Positions 25,415-35,225 of a stretch of DNA of 64,000 nucleotides are shown here, one piece after another (position 1 is the stretch's first letter; every line of letters begins with the position of its first letter). Position numbers and translations under genes: made by a program. The DNA is from Peribolospora baueri (lineage: Eukaryota > Basidiomycota > Peribolosporomycetes > Peribolosporales > Peribolosporaceae), in the NCBI GenBank assembly GCA_029717555.1, contig JAMDHS010000077.1, positions 30,082 through 94,081 on the forward strand. The letters are read 5' to 3'. Below the pieces are notes generated by a model. That model was not told the DNA's origin, searched no databases, and worked only from the letters and a program-made list of their open reading frames with translations.

Positions 25415-25741
25415 TTTCTGGATTCAGATCGTGTTGGTAGGACTTGGGAGCCTGTCTTGCAACGGCGACTAGTGCATCGAGGTTGGTTGGATGGGAAGGA
25501 GGAGGGTAGAATGCCCGACGCCTGGGCTTCGCTCAGATCACTGGAGCGAACTAGGGCCGAGGCGAGCACGTGATGTGATGTATTGCGTCGGGCTCCCTGC
25601 GTTATCTCGTTGCTGCTCCTCATCTCTCTCTTTTCCTCCACGCACGACGAGCCGCCAGTCTTCGTCTCTTTGTGTGTTTCTCTTCTTTCTGGGGCCTAAC
25701 CCTTGCAGAAACCCTCCACTGCCTCGGTGATCTCCTTCTAT

Positions 25742-25750
25742 ACAAAGGGA
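25742..25750 (+). promoter_or_regulatory. Perfect match to the smut pheromone response element ACAAAGGGA
   Basis: ACAAAGGGA is the published binding core of the HMG-box pheromone-response factor Prf1 of Ustilago. Here it lies just 3' of the HD2-A relic and about 330 bp upstream of the NIP30-A relic. A 9-mer can occur by chance in 64 kb, and I did not find exact copies close to the pheromone gene, the receptor or the HD promoters. Confidence 0.3.
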
Positions 25751-25919
25751 CGATCTACGTCCCGGACTCGGAGCCCATCAAGGTCGACCTCTTCTAAGGA
25801 AAATGGTGCGAGACTGACTCCATCGATGGTGGACGTGGGAAGACTGGGTCACGGTGGTACGGCAGGAGTTCTTGGACGGTGGCACCTTGATCCATGGTGG
25901 CGCGGATTCGATCGGCGAT

Positions 25920-26326
25920 GTCAGAGGGCGGTGAGAAGGGGCTGAGGCTGACAAGGGCGGGAGGAGGGTCTCTGCATTGGGAGGGATCCGTCCAGTTGGT
26001 CCTCGCGATGTTCGGGCGAATGCGGCAGCCGAGCGAGGAGGGCGACAGCTGGCCGAATTTGAAATATGACTTGCTCCTGTAGCTCCCCGGCTCTGCAACT
26101 GAACGTCGGAGTGAGCTCTTGGGATAGGGCCGGATTGAGTGCCCTGCCTGCCAGCCGGCAAAACCCCGCTTCGTCGACTTTGACCTGACAGGGCCAGAGC
26201 CGGTATAGAGGTGATCGTGGAGGGAAGAACGATCTCATCGGCGGGACGGATTAAATTTTTGAAAACAGAAGACGCAGTTGCTACAATTGACTGGAGGATA
26301 AGGAGGCGCGAGGGGACTGATGCCAT
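25920..26326 (-). pseudogene. HD2 (bW-like) mating-type gene, copy A: frameshifted and truncated before the homeodomain
   Basis: From the ATG at 26326 the frame reads MASVPSRLLILQSIVATASSV...DEIVLPST, collinear with HD2-B (LLLRSIVETSSSLVENL...DDILLPST). One extra base near 26174-26180 shifts the frame. The homology then continues in another frame as GFCRLAGRALNPALSQELT..., matching GFERLLTARDLNPVLLREVL of copy B. Similarity ends near 25920, well before the region that encodes the homeodomain in copy B, and no WF.N.R-like motif follows. The start is divergent from HD1-A, as in functional b loci. I consider it non-functional. A truncated peptide of about 50 aligned residues could still be made. 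Confidence 0.85.
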
Positions 26327-26616
26327 GGAGCTCTCAGCCTCTCAGGATGGCTGTTGGTTTGAAGACGAGGCTACGTACCGTCCATGTATATTTATGGCCA
26401 TCACCACGTCGAGACCGATCGAGGGACGACGGCGCCATTGTGTCCTATACGCGCCGTTCGCCACGTGGTCTCCATTGTTCTCTGCACGTCCGACGCCGCC
26501 AACCACATATTGATCCTTCAATCCCTCGTAGACAGCCCAGTTTAAGAGGGTTAGAAAAGGCGAAATGGATGCCACGGTTCCCTCCCACCTTTATCATCTC
26601 TACGTCCACCTTCAGC
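26327..26616. promoter_or_regulatory. Divergent HD2-A / HD1-A intergenic promoter
   Basis: A 290-bp spacer between the divergent HD starts, comparable to b-locus spacers. In-frame ATGs upstream of 26617 (for example the MPRFPPTF frame at about 26569) make the exact HD1-A start uncertain. Collinearity with HD1-B supports 26617. Confidence 0.55.
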
Positions 26617-27693
26617 ATGCTCCACGGCGCGGATCTTCACAGAGCTCTACTTTCTGTGGAGGCTCAATTTTTCGACTCCTCGAACGATTTGGATCTTGCA
26701 GTCTTCGTCAAACGCTGGTCGCAGCTCGCCTCCTCAGTTGCAGCCTGTATAAGCAAGGGAAGCCTCAACTCTGACACTGTACGGCTGGTTTTCCTAGTGG
26801 CCTCGCGTATTCGCATCATAACCGAGGAGCTTCTTGCCTTCGAACAAGATGCTGAGGAGATAGAGCAAGGCGTTTTCAACAAAGTTCGCAGCATAGTGAC
26901 CACATCCGCACCTTCTGAAATACAGCCTTGCTCCTCTCTTCAGCCTTCAGAACAGCCATCGAAGCCAGGAGCCAAGCGAAAGCGGACGACCGCCGAGAGG
27001 GAGGCCGACTACTTCGACACGCGCGCCCTCCGGGATTGGTTCCGGTCGCACCTTGACTATCCCTTCCCGACGAAGCAACGGAAGCAGGAACTAACAAAAG
27101 TATGGAGAACGTCAAGGCGGACGAAGATCAGGGGCGCGCCAGCGCCGCCGTTTCCGCTACCTCCGGAGGTGTTCAAGGACTTGACGTCCCACCAGGTCAG
27201 CCTATGGTTCAAGAACGCGCGTCGAAGGAGCGGCTGGACGGACTTCCAGCGCGAGTACGCCCCCGACGAGCGCAACAAGAAGGACACCACGCAGCTTGCA
27301 CGCGTTCTCTTCCAACTTGGCTGGGAGGGTCGAGAAGACCTTAGGGCCAGTGACCTTCCACCACCAAAGGAACCGCTCTCGGAGCCATCGAAAGAGTGCC
27401 GCAGGCTCTACCTGGAGATGCGCACCTACCTCAGCTGCGCCTCCTCCGAGCGCGTCCGACCATGGGTCGTCTTCGTCGTCGAGCGGCACTACCAGCGCAT
27501 TGAGATGATGAAGCGGGGAGAGCTGGAATGTGTTAAGAGAATTGGATGGCGGAAACCACTGACTCTGGAGCAGATACAAGAAGAGGAACGGCTGAGAGTC
27601 GAGAGGAGGAGAGCCCAAAAACGCAAGGCCAAGCGGAGGATGAAAGAGAAGGCAGAGGAAGAGAAGGTCGGCAAGGAGATGACGATGGCATGA
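26617..27693 (+). CDS. HD1 (bE-like) homeodomain mating-type protein, intact copy A
   Basis: A single-exon ORF of 358 aa starting MLHGADLHRALLSVEAQF. The N-terminal third (LLSVEAQFF...FVKRWSQL...RIRIITEELLAFEQ) has the layout of the variable, dimerising N-terminus of fungal HD1/bE proteins. The homeodomain lies at ~residues 135-210 (DTRALRDWFRSHLDYPFPTKQ, an insertion, then DLTSHQVSLWFKNARRRSGW), with the invariant W-F-x-N-x-R of helix III present. The C-terminus is basic and charged (RRAQKRKAKRRMKEKAEE), suggesting a nuclear signal. In basidiomycetes, HD1 pairs with an HD2 from a different allele to form the transcription factor that drives dikaryon or filament development. Its adjacent HD2 partner is a relic; the only intact HD2 is in block B. 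Confidence 0.9.
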   Translation: MLHGADLHRALLSVEAQFFDSSNDLDLAVFVKRWSQLASSVAACISKGSLNSDTVRLVFLVASRIRIITEELLAFEQDAEEIEQGVFNKVRSIVTTSAPSEIQPCSSLQPSEQPSKPGAKRKRTTAEREADYFDTRALRDWFRSHLDYPFPTKQRKQELTKVWRTSRRTKIRGAPAPPFPLPPEVFKDLTSHQVSLWFKNARRRSGWTDFQREYAPDERNKKDTTQLARVLFQLGWEGREDLRASDLPPPKEPLSEPSKECRRLYLEMRTYLSCASSERVRPWVVFVVERHYQRIEMMKRGELECVKRIGWRKPLTLEQIQEEERLRVERRRAQKRKAKRRMKEKAEEEKVGKEMTMA

Positions 27694-28059
27694 ACGGAAC
27701 GGGAAAGGGAATCGGAAGGTGCCGAGCAAGACGAAGAAGAGGAAACTCCTCGCCGACGACGACGAGATCCCCGTTTCCCTTGTCAGCCGTGACATGGCCC
27801 TATCACGGTAGGGTTATCTCTAGTGTATATACAGCCCTTCTCGCCCTGCTCGGATGAGGGAGGAGAGTCCTTCCTTCTTCCTTCAGCGTAAAACTGCTAC
27901 AAGGTGATCCTATCAAGCTATGTAAAGCAGTCGGCCATAAAATAAGCAAATTCGAAAACAGGTTAAGTCCAGCACACCCTGGTGATCCACGGACAGAGCA
28001 ACGCCTGCAAAGGAAGAGTCTGTAGCTACAGGAGGCGCCCCAAAATTTTCGAGGTTGAG
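27694..28059. other. Convergent 3' intergenic region
   Basis: 366 bp between HD1-A and the receptor stop. The first ~80 bp still resemble the HD1-B 3' coding region (KTKKRKLLADDDE in a different frame from HD1-A). HD1-A may therefore once have been longer. Confidence 0.55.
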
Positions 28060-29503
28060 TTAGGAAAGATGAGTGGCCTGAAGGCGTTCGGCAGTTATGG
28101 GAATTCGTGAACTTGCGGACAATTCAGAGCAAGCAACCAATCCTTTTTCAACGGCGTCATAAGAGTCGGCTGGAGCTCTTGAAGAGAGAGCGACCGGCAA
28201 GAAGTCCGGAAGCTCGATTCGAGTTGATACCGCGCTGTAGGCCAGTTCACATAAATCAGAAAATGCAAGTGCAGACATTACTAAACTCAACCTCTCACCC
28301 TGAATTTCCTTCCTGAGTAGAAGTTCTTTCTTTCGTAGAAGCTTCATCGTGGGAGGAGGGCCTCTCTTGAGACAAATTTCCACCTTGCGAAGAATTCCCT
28401 CCTTTGGAGCTCATCGATGTAGGCTTACGCGTGATACCAAGTAGGGCCAACACACGCATGTAGTCCCGTATAGCCTCTTTCGTGAAGCCAAAAAAAACGA
28501 AAAACAAGAAGCCAGCAATGACTCCAGTCCAGCGGCCAAGTTCGAGTTGAAGGCGAGATTTCGGGTCGGTTTCAGCTAGGTTGTACTGATACGTAGCGTT
28601 GAAGTCAAGGTGAACCCAGTCCCAGTTAATGTAAGGCTGAAGTGGCAAAGTAGTCGCGTTGGAGGCGAAGATGAAGACATTGATGGGTAGGCCAACCAGT
28701 AGCTCCGTGAGCGATAGTGCCATGAGACGCACGTAGTGGTCAGGAGTGAAGCTGCTGTGAGAAGAGTTCAGAACCTCCACGAAGTCCCGCCGTGCCTTGA
28801 TAAAGTACGAAAAGGCAAGTACTGGAAGAAAGTTGTAAAGAAGTTTCAGTGCACTTCTTGAGTAAATGTCTCCCGCGCCACGAGCATGCTCACAGTCGAA
28901 AACAACAGTAACAAGGCTGAGAATTATGCCCCAGATCTGCCCCAGAAAGATTGCGGCCCAACTCCAGTATATCGGCGGATCCGGGCCGAAGTCAGAGATG
29001 ATGTTCATGCGATGACCTTGAACGACGATGTGGAGAGCCATCATGAGGAAGGGAATGCCCAAACCGATGCTGAGGTCAATGATGAGGTCGCGTTGACGAT
29101 CCTTTTTGGTGGACCAGACAGTACGTTGACCTCCGAAAGCTTCCAATTGCCGCGCAATGCATAGGTTCGCCGCCGGGAAGCCTACACCCGCAGCATAGAT
29201 GATCTTCACGGCTGTGAGAGCAGGGAAACAAGGGGAAGTAAGCATGGTGTAACCTGGAAGACATCATATGTAACGTCGCAACATACCAATATCGCACCAT
29301 ATCGGAGAGTGAATGTCGAGGTTCCCAGCCCAGACGATACTGTTGACGCAAAGGATCAAGTTGACGATCGAGACCCAAAAGATCAAGATAAAAACACCAG
29401 GGTTCCGCTTCGACCAATGCCAGCGGATACAGACGAGCACTAAAACGACAGAGATCAGGGAACAGGCACTGAAGGCGCGAGCAACCTGATCATAGGATGA
29501 CAT
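28060..29503 (-). CDS. ste3: STE3-type pheromone receptor (GPCR)
   Basis: Model complement(join(28060..28234,28299..28821,28894..29211,29288..29503)), with the first donor within one base of 29288; about 410 aa. The protein starts MSSYDQVARAFSACSLISVV and has seven hydrophobic segments. Diagnostic STE3 features are IRWHWSKRNPGVFILIFWVS, WAGNLDIHSPIWCDI|AVKI, AANLCIARQLEAF, the TM4-TM5 loop with WAAIFLGQIWGII, YFIKARRDF and FGFTKEAIRDYMRVL after TM7. A Ser/Thr/Gln-rich tail follows. The 72-nt intron at 28822-28893 is a multiple of three without a stop and must be removed to give VFDLLAFSYF. The protein senses the lipopeptide pheromone of the opposite mating type at the plasma membrane. It lies between the two HD blocks. 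Confidence 0.94.
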
Positions 29504-30845
29504 CGTAGATGCCAGAGGAGATGATGAACGAGCTTAATGAGTAAGTCAGAGTTAGAACGGGGCGAGGAATGGACGCTCGCGCAAGGAAGCAAGCGTGGAG
29601 GAGGGGAAGGGGTGGTTCTGCAAGGACAAACGATAGAACTCGAAGGCGGCCGCCTTTTATCTACAACGGGTTTTTCGAGGACGAGCGTAAAAAGCGCACA
29701 TAGCCCTTCCACGGGCACCCGCCCCGGTGGCGGAGCAGGGTTGAGTAACAAAGAGCGACAAGGTATTTACAAGACACCTAGTGCTATGTCCAACGAAGCA
29801 GAGGATACTCGTCCTTGCAAAACTTGACTGTTGGTGTTGTGAGGACCGACGTTGTCAGCTATTATCCTGCTGTTTGTGTACAGTAGCTTGTGAAGGCCGA
29901 GGGTGGCGTCGGTCGTCTGCGCGAATAAGATTCAAAAAGGTTCCATCATGGTTTATCTCCATTGTTCCGAACAATAGTTTACGTAGTAGATTGCTCACGC
30001 GCTGACTATTAGGTAAAGCACACGGCCATTGTATTCGCAGGTCCTGTGTGTTCGTCGACTCGTTAAAGTACTGTAACACCTTGTATGCGCGACACACAAT
30101 AAATGTACCCCGACAAGATGGGTAGCGGGATGCGTATGCGCTGCCGGTAGTGGGCACGTTGGCCGATGGGTCACACGCTCTACACCGTCCTGTGCCATTG
30201 TCCTCTGTCTGGGCCACCACCCGATCACATGCGCCTGCCGAACGCCAAGAGAGCAGATCACCGCGAGGGCCGCAACTGTAGACGTCGACTATGTCAGGTC
30301 CCGCATAGCCCGTGCTCTTAAGTTGGTACTTTCCGTGTCAAATCTCTTGAACCAATATACACGAAAGATGCCGGTGTCCAGTACATATGGCTAGTCAGCT
30401 TTCTAGCCATCGACCCTGTCCCACAAGCGGCACCAGCAGCGCAGTGCAAGATGATTTGATTAGATTAGGCAGGGTGGATATTGTTTAATCCGCGCCTTCT
30501 CATTCCGCAGAACATGACAATATGGCCGTTACGGAAGGTCAAGAGCAACTAGTGACAGTCGGTAGTCCTGGTTAAGGATTAGCAATATCCAAATGAGTCA
30601 GACAAGTATATCAACACTGTGTGTTTCGGCTAATCAGCACATCCTTTCCGCTCTCATTGAATATCGTCAAAGTTATTCTTCGAATTCAGATGTTAGTGAG
30701 CGTATACCGTCACGTTTCAACCTGCCAGCGCTCGAAAGCCCGGATCGCCAGCATTGAGGTGAGCTGCCTGTTTTCGGCTGCTCACCTTCAGACCTGTGCT
30801 TAATTCGTCACTGCATTCAAAATACCTGACAGATGAATCGGTCCC
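29504..30845. other. 1.3-kb intergenic region, searched for a second pheromone gene, none found
   Basis: Lies upstream of the receptor and downstream of NIP30-B. I checked both strands for small ORFs ending in a CaaX box and found none. The receptor promoter should lie just above 29503; aacaaagagcg near 29747 is only a weak resemblance to a pheromone response element. Confidence 0.55.
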
Positions 30846-32184
30846 TCAACCGCCATCTTCGACTTTCCTCCGCTTAGCCGTAGTGTCCTTCTGGGAGGCT
30901 GACGTCGCCTCCGTTGTTCGATTGTCTTTGCTTCCTGATGGGTGTGACGACTTCCCCACCTCATCATCCTTTGCGTTCTTCGCAGAATTTGCTTTCTTCC
31001 CTTCCGACTCTGGTTCTGGTTTGGGCCGTTTGTTGGAGGAAGCAGTGGGTGCTTCTTCTGCCTTGGCCTTGGCCGCGACCGTCGCCTTCGCAGGACCAGT
31101 CACAGTAGCAGGAACCTTCTTCACAACGCCGAGCATGGCCAATCGGTCCTTATTGCCCTTCTTCTTCTTCTTTGGCGGTGCGGTCGCACTTCCGCTTCCG
31201 GGCAAAGGCAGATTTTGTTGCTTCGAGGAAGACGGGAAAGTGGATGCTGCGGAGGGTCTGCTGTTGTTGGGAGATATGGAGGCCCACGTCGACGGGGGGG
31301 AGGTACGGCCGGCGCCGGAGAGGAGCTCGATGGGATCGGTCGACGGTCGTTCTTGTGCTGCTTGCGCTCTGCGGTCATAGTTTTACAGACAAACGAGAGA
31401 ATGGCCGAACAGACCGTAAGCGACAAAGGTATTTCAAATAGACTGCTCCCTGCGAGCAAGCCAAACCGATTCTAAGTCCAGCCCACTCACTTTCGAAACT
31501 CCTGAAGTTCGGCCAAATCTCGCTCTTTCTTTTTCCTCTCGCCCTCCATCTTCTCCCTCATCACATCGTCTAGGAACTTGCTCTCCTCCTCGTCCAACCC
31601 TCGCCATTGGTTGCCTGTGAGACACAAGGAATCGCAAAAAATTCATAATAAGGAAAATTACATGTTATTGTGTGTTATGCATGCAAATCATATGCGACCT
31701 AGACTCACTGAACCTCGTCATCTCCTCAAACTCGGTCTGTTTCCTGTCCTTGTGCTCTTGGAGACGCTGCGAACCGATACGAAAGCAAAGCTCAGTGGAG
31801 TTGTAATTGTGGCTGCCCCAAGAGGCAATTACGAAGGAGGATTAGGTCGCTCACTTCGAAGAGCGAGCGTCCATCGTAGTCGTCATCGGCCGCTTCTCGT
31901 GGCGGTGGCTCTTGACCCAACCTGGTCGTAGGGAGGAGAGGTCAGTTGCCAGGCCGCACGCAAGCCTCTCAGAAACTTACGCCGAGAAAAAGCTCGAAGC
32001 TATCCTATGAAACGGCATCTCGGGCTTTTTCTCGTTCTACTTTTTCTAATGCTCACCGCTGATAAGCTGCCTTATAGTCAGCCTCTCTCCGAGCCCTCGC
32101 CTCGTCAAGTGAGTTCTGGCTCACGAAGCGAGAGCCCACCGACCCGGCTTTTGCGGCAAGCGCACGCGCCGAAGGTAGGTCCAT
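30846..32184 (-). CDS. NIP30/FAM192A N-terminal-domain protein, intact copy B
   Basis: Model complement(join(30846..31368,31491..31614,31709..31766,31855..31921,32057..32184)), 900 nt, 299 aa. It starts MDLPSARALAAKAGSVGSRF and contains the conserved NIP30 block: FVSQNSLDEARARREADYKAAYQR, LGQEPPPREAADDDYDGRSL, RLQEHKDRKQTEFEEMTRF, NQWRGLDEEESKFLDDVMRE. The linker is Ser/Pro-rich, and the tail is basic with PPKKKKKGNKDRLAMLGVVKK and KRRKVEDGG, probably nuclear. Human FAM192A (PIP30) binds the PA28-gamma proteasome activator; the fungal role is not established. An upstream acceptor (gctcgcag, about 31450) would give a short form ending KEQSI. Copy A at 24562-25414 is a relic, so this is the functional one. 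Confidence 0.82.
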
Positions 32185-33113
32185 TTCGGAACTCAAATTC
32201 TGTCTGGAGGTTTATGAACCGCTTTGCAACGGCAACTGGTGCGTCGAAGGTTGGTTGAAAGGTAAGGAAGGGAGTGGAATGCTTGAGGCCGGGGCTTCGC
32301 TCAGATCAACTGGGAGCGGACAAGGGCGGAGCAAAGCGGTCTGGGCTGCGGTAGGCCGCGTTTTCATGGCCTTTACGTACGCTCAGACGGATCTCGCACT
32401 GCGTTTGTGCGTCGGCATCGATTGCCTTTGTCGGCCCTCTCTTTTCAAATGAGACAATGTTCGAGTACTGATGAGGCTAGCGTACAAGTGTCAGTTAGGA
32501 AAATACTGTATCACTAAGATTGTGCCTACGTATTTGGCGTGCGAGCAAGCGATGCGGTGGAATGGAGATGCGAGGGTGACAGGGGCCTGTCAGTAGAGCC
32601 TGAACGTGAAAGGAAGACGCCAAAGGGATGTGCACAAATTCGAAAAGGATGGAAAGACGAGAAGCCGTGCTAACTAGCGCTTAAAGTCAAAAGGGAATCC
32701 ACGCAAGACTGATTAAGCAATCCACCGTCAGAAATTTCTGTCAAGCGGTGCCCGTCCGCTCGCCACAATTGAAAGGCGAAAAGGACAGCTCGCAAAGAGT
32801 CTCGGCCCCGATGGTGGTAGGTGAAGGGTTATGCAGTGGCTCCGATTCGGTTGGAGCCAACGGAACGTCCAGGGGATGTCGGGAATGGATCGCCATGGAC
32901 GAGGTGGTACCGAATGTAGACTCAACTGAAGGGCGGGGCAAGTCGATAGCAGGCTGTAAGTGACGGCCGAGCAGGATCGTCCGGCTGCGGCGCAGAGTTC
33001 TTCGGAATAGGCGACACGTTACGAGTGTCGCCAAGAAAACGAGATGACAGAGAATCTTGGACGCCGCCTTTGCGATCCTCAGACGGGTCACCGGGAACTC
33101 CTTCAAAGAAGGC
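32185..33113. other. Intergenic within block B, no supported gene
   Basis: Between the NIP30-B start and the HD2-B stop. A 121-codon minus-strand frame (32741-33106) begins just past the HD2 stop in another frame. It shows no motif or splice signals and may be a relic of a longer HD2 C-terminus or chance. Confidence 0.5.
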
Positions 33114-34911
33114 TCAGTTGCCGGACTTGCCGATGCGCTGGATTTCGGTGAGGAGCATCATTTCCGCCGCTGTGAGCTGCATCCGCGCCTCCTCGTAACG
33201 CGCGAGGACGTCCAGAAATGATGAGGAGAGTTCGTCTTTGTCTTTCGGTGCTGGTGACGAGCCTTTGCAGAAGGAAGGAGATGGTTGGATTGCTGCGTCG
33301 CGAAGAGTTGGCGTGTTGCCTGTGCTCTCGACAGAGTTCCCGTCCATTGCACTAGCAACGGCCGTGAAGATGACCGTCGGCAGCGAGGAAGGAGCGGAGG
33401 AAAAGGCGGAAGGGCGTAAACGCTTCGACGCCGGAGTACTGTCCTTAGAACCTCCGTACAAGTCCAGAACTCCCAGGTCGTCGAGGGGAGAAGGATGAGG
33501 TGAATTGTTGGAGAAATATCCCGAAGGCTGACAGTAGGCAATAGGCTCGGGGCTCTCGACGGAGCTAAACAGATGTGACGTGTCGGGCGGCGTTACGGGG
33601 CCGTTTAATTCTTCGCCAGAGCTGGGGAGAGATTCGAAACTGGGTGCGCGAGAATTCGCCGGGGAGGAAGTCAAAGAGGGGAAATTGGCAAAAGAGCGCG
33701 CAGACAATGACGCATAGGCAGATGTATCCAATTCGTTAGACCACGTTGACGGGGATGATAGCCGAGGTCGACCATCTAGTGGCCAGCGCGGTTGGTGCTG
33801 GAAGCCTAGCATTGCGTCTCTTCGAGCCTTTTTCTCCACCGGATTCGTCCAGGTTCTACTTGAGCTGTCCATTTCCCTTCCTCTCTTCCGACTGCGCATC
33901 GTAAAGCCCTGGGACAATCGTAGAATGTCCTCTGTCGGCGAAGAGAAAGGCGCGTCGTCCTTTTCTTCGCCCGTGGCTGGTAACCAGTCATTTTTACGCC
34001 GGGGGCCCAACACTGCATCCCATCGAACTCTCTTCCCCGCTGTGCTCGGCCAGGTCACATGTGCATTTTCGCCGTCCCTTCTCCTCTTCGTGTCCGGAGT
34101 CATCCAAGACATGCAGGTTGCTGGCGACCTTGGAGTGTCTCCGCTCGGCGAGGAGGGCGGCGTGTCATTGTCATCGTCGCATTCGGAGATCTGAGCCTTG
34201 ACATTCTCCCTCCTCTGTCGTCGCCGAGCAAACTGGAGAGAAATGAGAGGGAATGGAATGACCCGCGTTCAGTCCGCGTTCAAGCGAAGGTCTAAGAAAA
34301 ACACGACTCACCCATTGCTCGAGTTTCTCTACCGTTAGACCAGTGTGTTCGGATAAAAGATCCTCCTCGGCCCGTGTGAGCTCGTCTAGCTGGTCGAAAA
34401 TGTCCTCGAGAAGGGAGATCAGGGGAGGCAAGTTGCCATCCGGGCCAAAACAGTCATAGGGCGCCTTGTCGAAACCACAAGACAGATGAGTATCGATGAT
34501 TGCCAGGCATCCTATCTGGAGCTCCTTGTACGCGGCCGCATAACGCGTTTCGACCAGTCGATGGTCGCCGTGTCGAGACAAAGTCCTATTAGGGTGCGAT
34601 AGCTTGGGGAGGCACGCAATGAGGCTGTCAAATCGGAGCTGAGCTCGCTCTCGTAACTCTTGAGCTGAACGACTGAATGCACGAAGAACTTCTCGCAACA
34701 AAACCGGGTTCAAATCCCTAGCTGTTAGCAAACGCTCAAATCCATTGTCGCCGTCACTTTGGCCGGGTAGGTTCAGAGCAGGTCTTGCGAAGGTCGACGT
34801 AGAGGGGAGGAGAATATCATCCCTAGGAAGTCGTAAATTTTCGACAAGCGAGGAGGAAGTCTCTACGATGGAACGAAGAAGAAGATGGCGTGAAGAGAAT
34901 GCTGGAACCAT
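33114..34911 (-). CDS. HD2 (bW-like) homeodomain mating-type protein, intact copy B
   Basis: Model complement(join(33114..34232,34312..34911)), 572 aa; one 79-nt GT-AG intron (34233-34311) falls exactly within the recognition helix, between Trp and Phe. The N-terminus MVPAFSSRHLLLRSIVETSSS precedes a helical variable region (LLTARDLNPVLLREVL, AQELRERAQLRFDSLIACL). Helices II and III read LTRAEEDLLSEHTGL and VEKLEQW|FARRRQRRENVKAQ. The position normally held by the invariant Asn51 (W-F-x-N-x-R) is Arg here, while Arg53 is present. A long Ser/Pro-rich C-terminus follows with basic clusters (PDTKRRRDGE, MRSRKRGREMD). HD2 should heterodimerise with a non-self HD1. It is divergent from the HD1-B relic, and its only intact local partner is HD1-A. 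Confidence 0.87.
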
Positions 34912-35225
34912 GTCGTTCAGTGTAGGGGAGGAGATGGAGGTTGGTTTCAGGTGATGGCGACGTTCCGTCCATTCTTATACGCGCCTCTGAACCAATTGCT
35001 GCTCTAGGCGCGCGACGACCGCTATTGTTGCCACGTGGTTTTATTGTCCTACTCCACAGCTGCAGACCTGGACAGCATGTACAAAGGCTGTCGTCGAGAT
35101 TGTGTTGGAATAAGCGATCGGTCTCAAAGTACTTAATAAAAGGAGTGCATGAACGAGCGCCCGTTCTCAACATCCTCTTTATCTCCCTGCTCTACCTTAC
35201 TCCCGAGTTCACCTCCGCGTTTTAC
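34912..35225. promoter_or_regulatory. Divergent HD2-B / HD1-B intergenic promoter
   Basis: A 314-bp spacer between divergent starts, similar in size to the copy-A spacer (290 bp). It contains gtacaaaggct at about 35077, a partial match (ACAAAGG) to the smut pheromone response element. Confidence 0.5.

Larger units (their letters stand above)
24562..27775. repeat. Duplicated MAT block A (NIP30 relic, HD2 relic, intact HD1)
   Basis: Same gene order and orientation (NIP30 minus, HD2 minus, HD1 plus) as block B at 30846-36263. The two are direct repeats separated by the receptor gene. Similarity is clear at protein level in all three genes and at DNA level in parts of NIP30. It is also visible just 3' of HD1, where both blocks contain a KKRKL(L/P)ADDDE-coding stretch (27733-27770 and about 35495-35535). 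The copies have diverged strongly, as different MAT alleles do. Confidence 0.85.

Noticed and set aside
29504-30845. Search for a second pheromone (CaaX) micro-ORF near the receptor
   Set aside because: No small ORF ending in Cys plus three residues was found on either strand.
32741-33106. 121-codon minus-strand frame just after the HD2-B stop
   Set aside because: No similarity to HD2-A or known domains; could be a decayed extension but cannot be supported.
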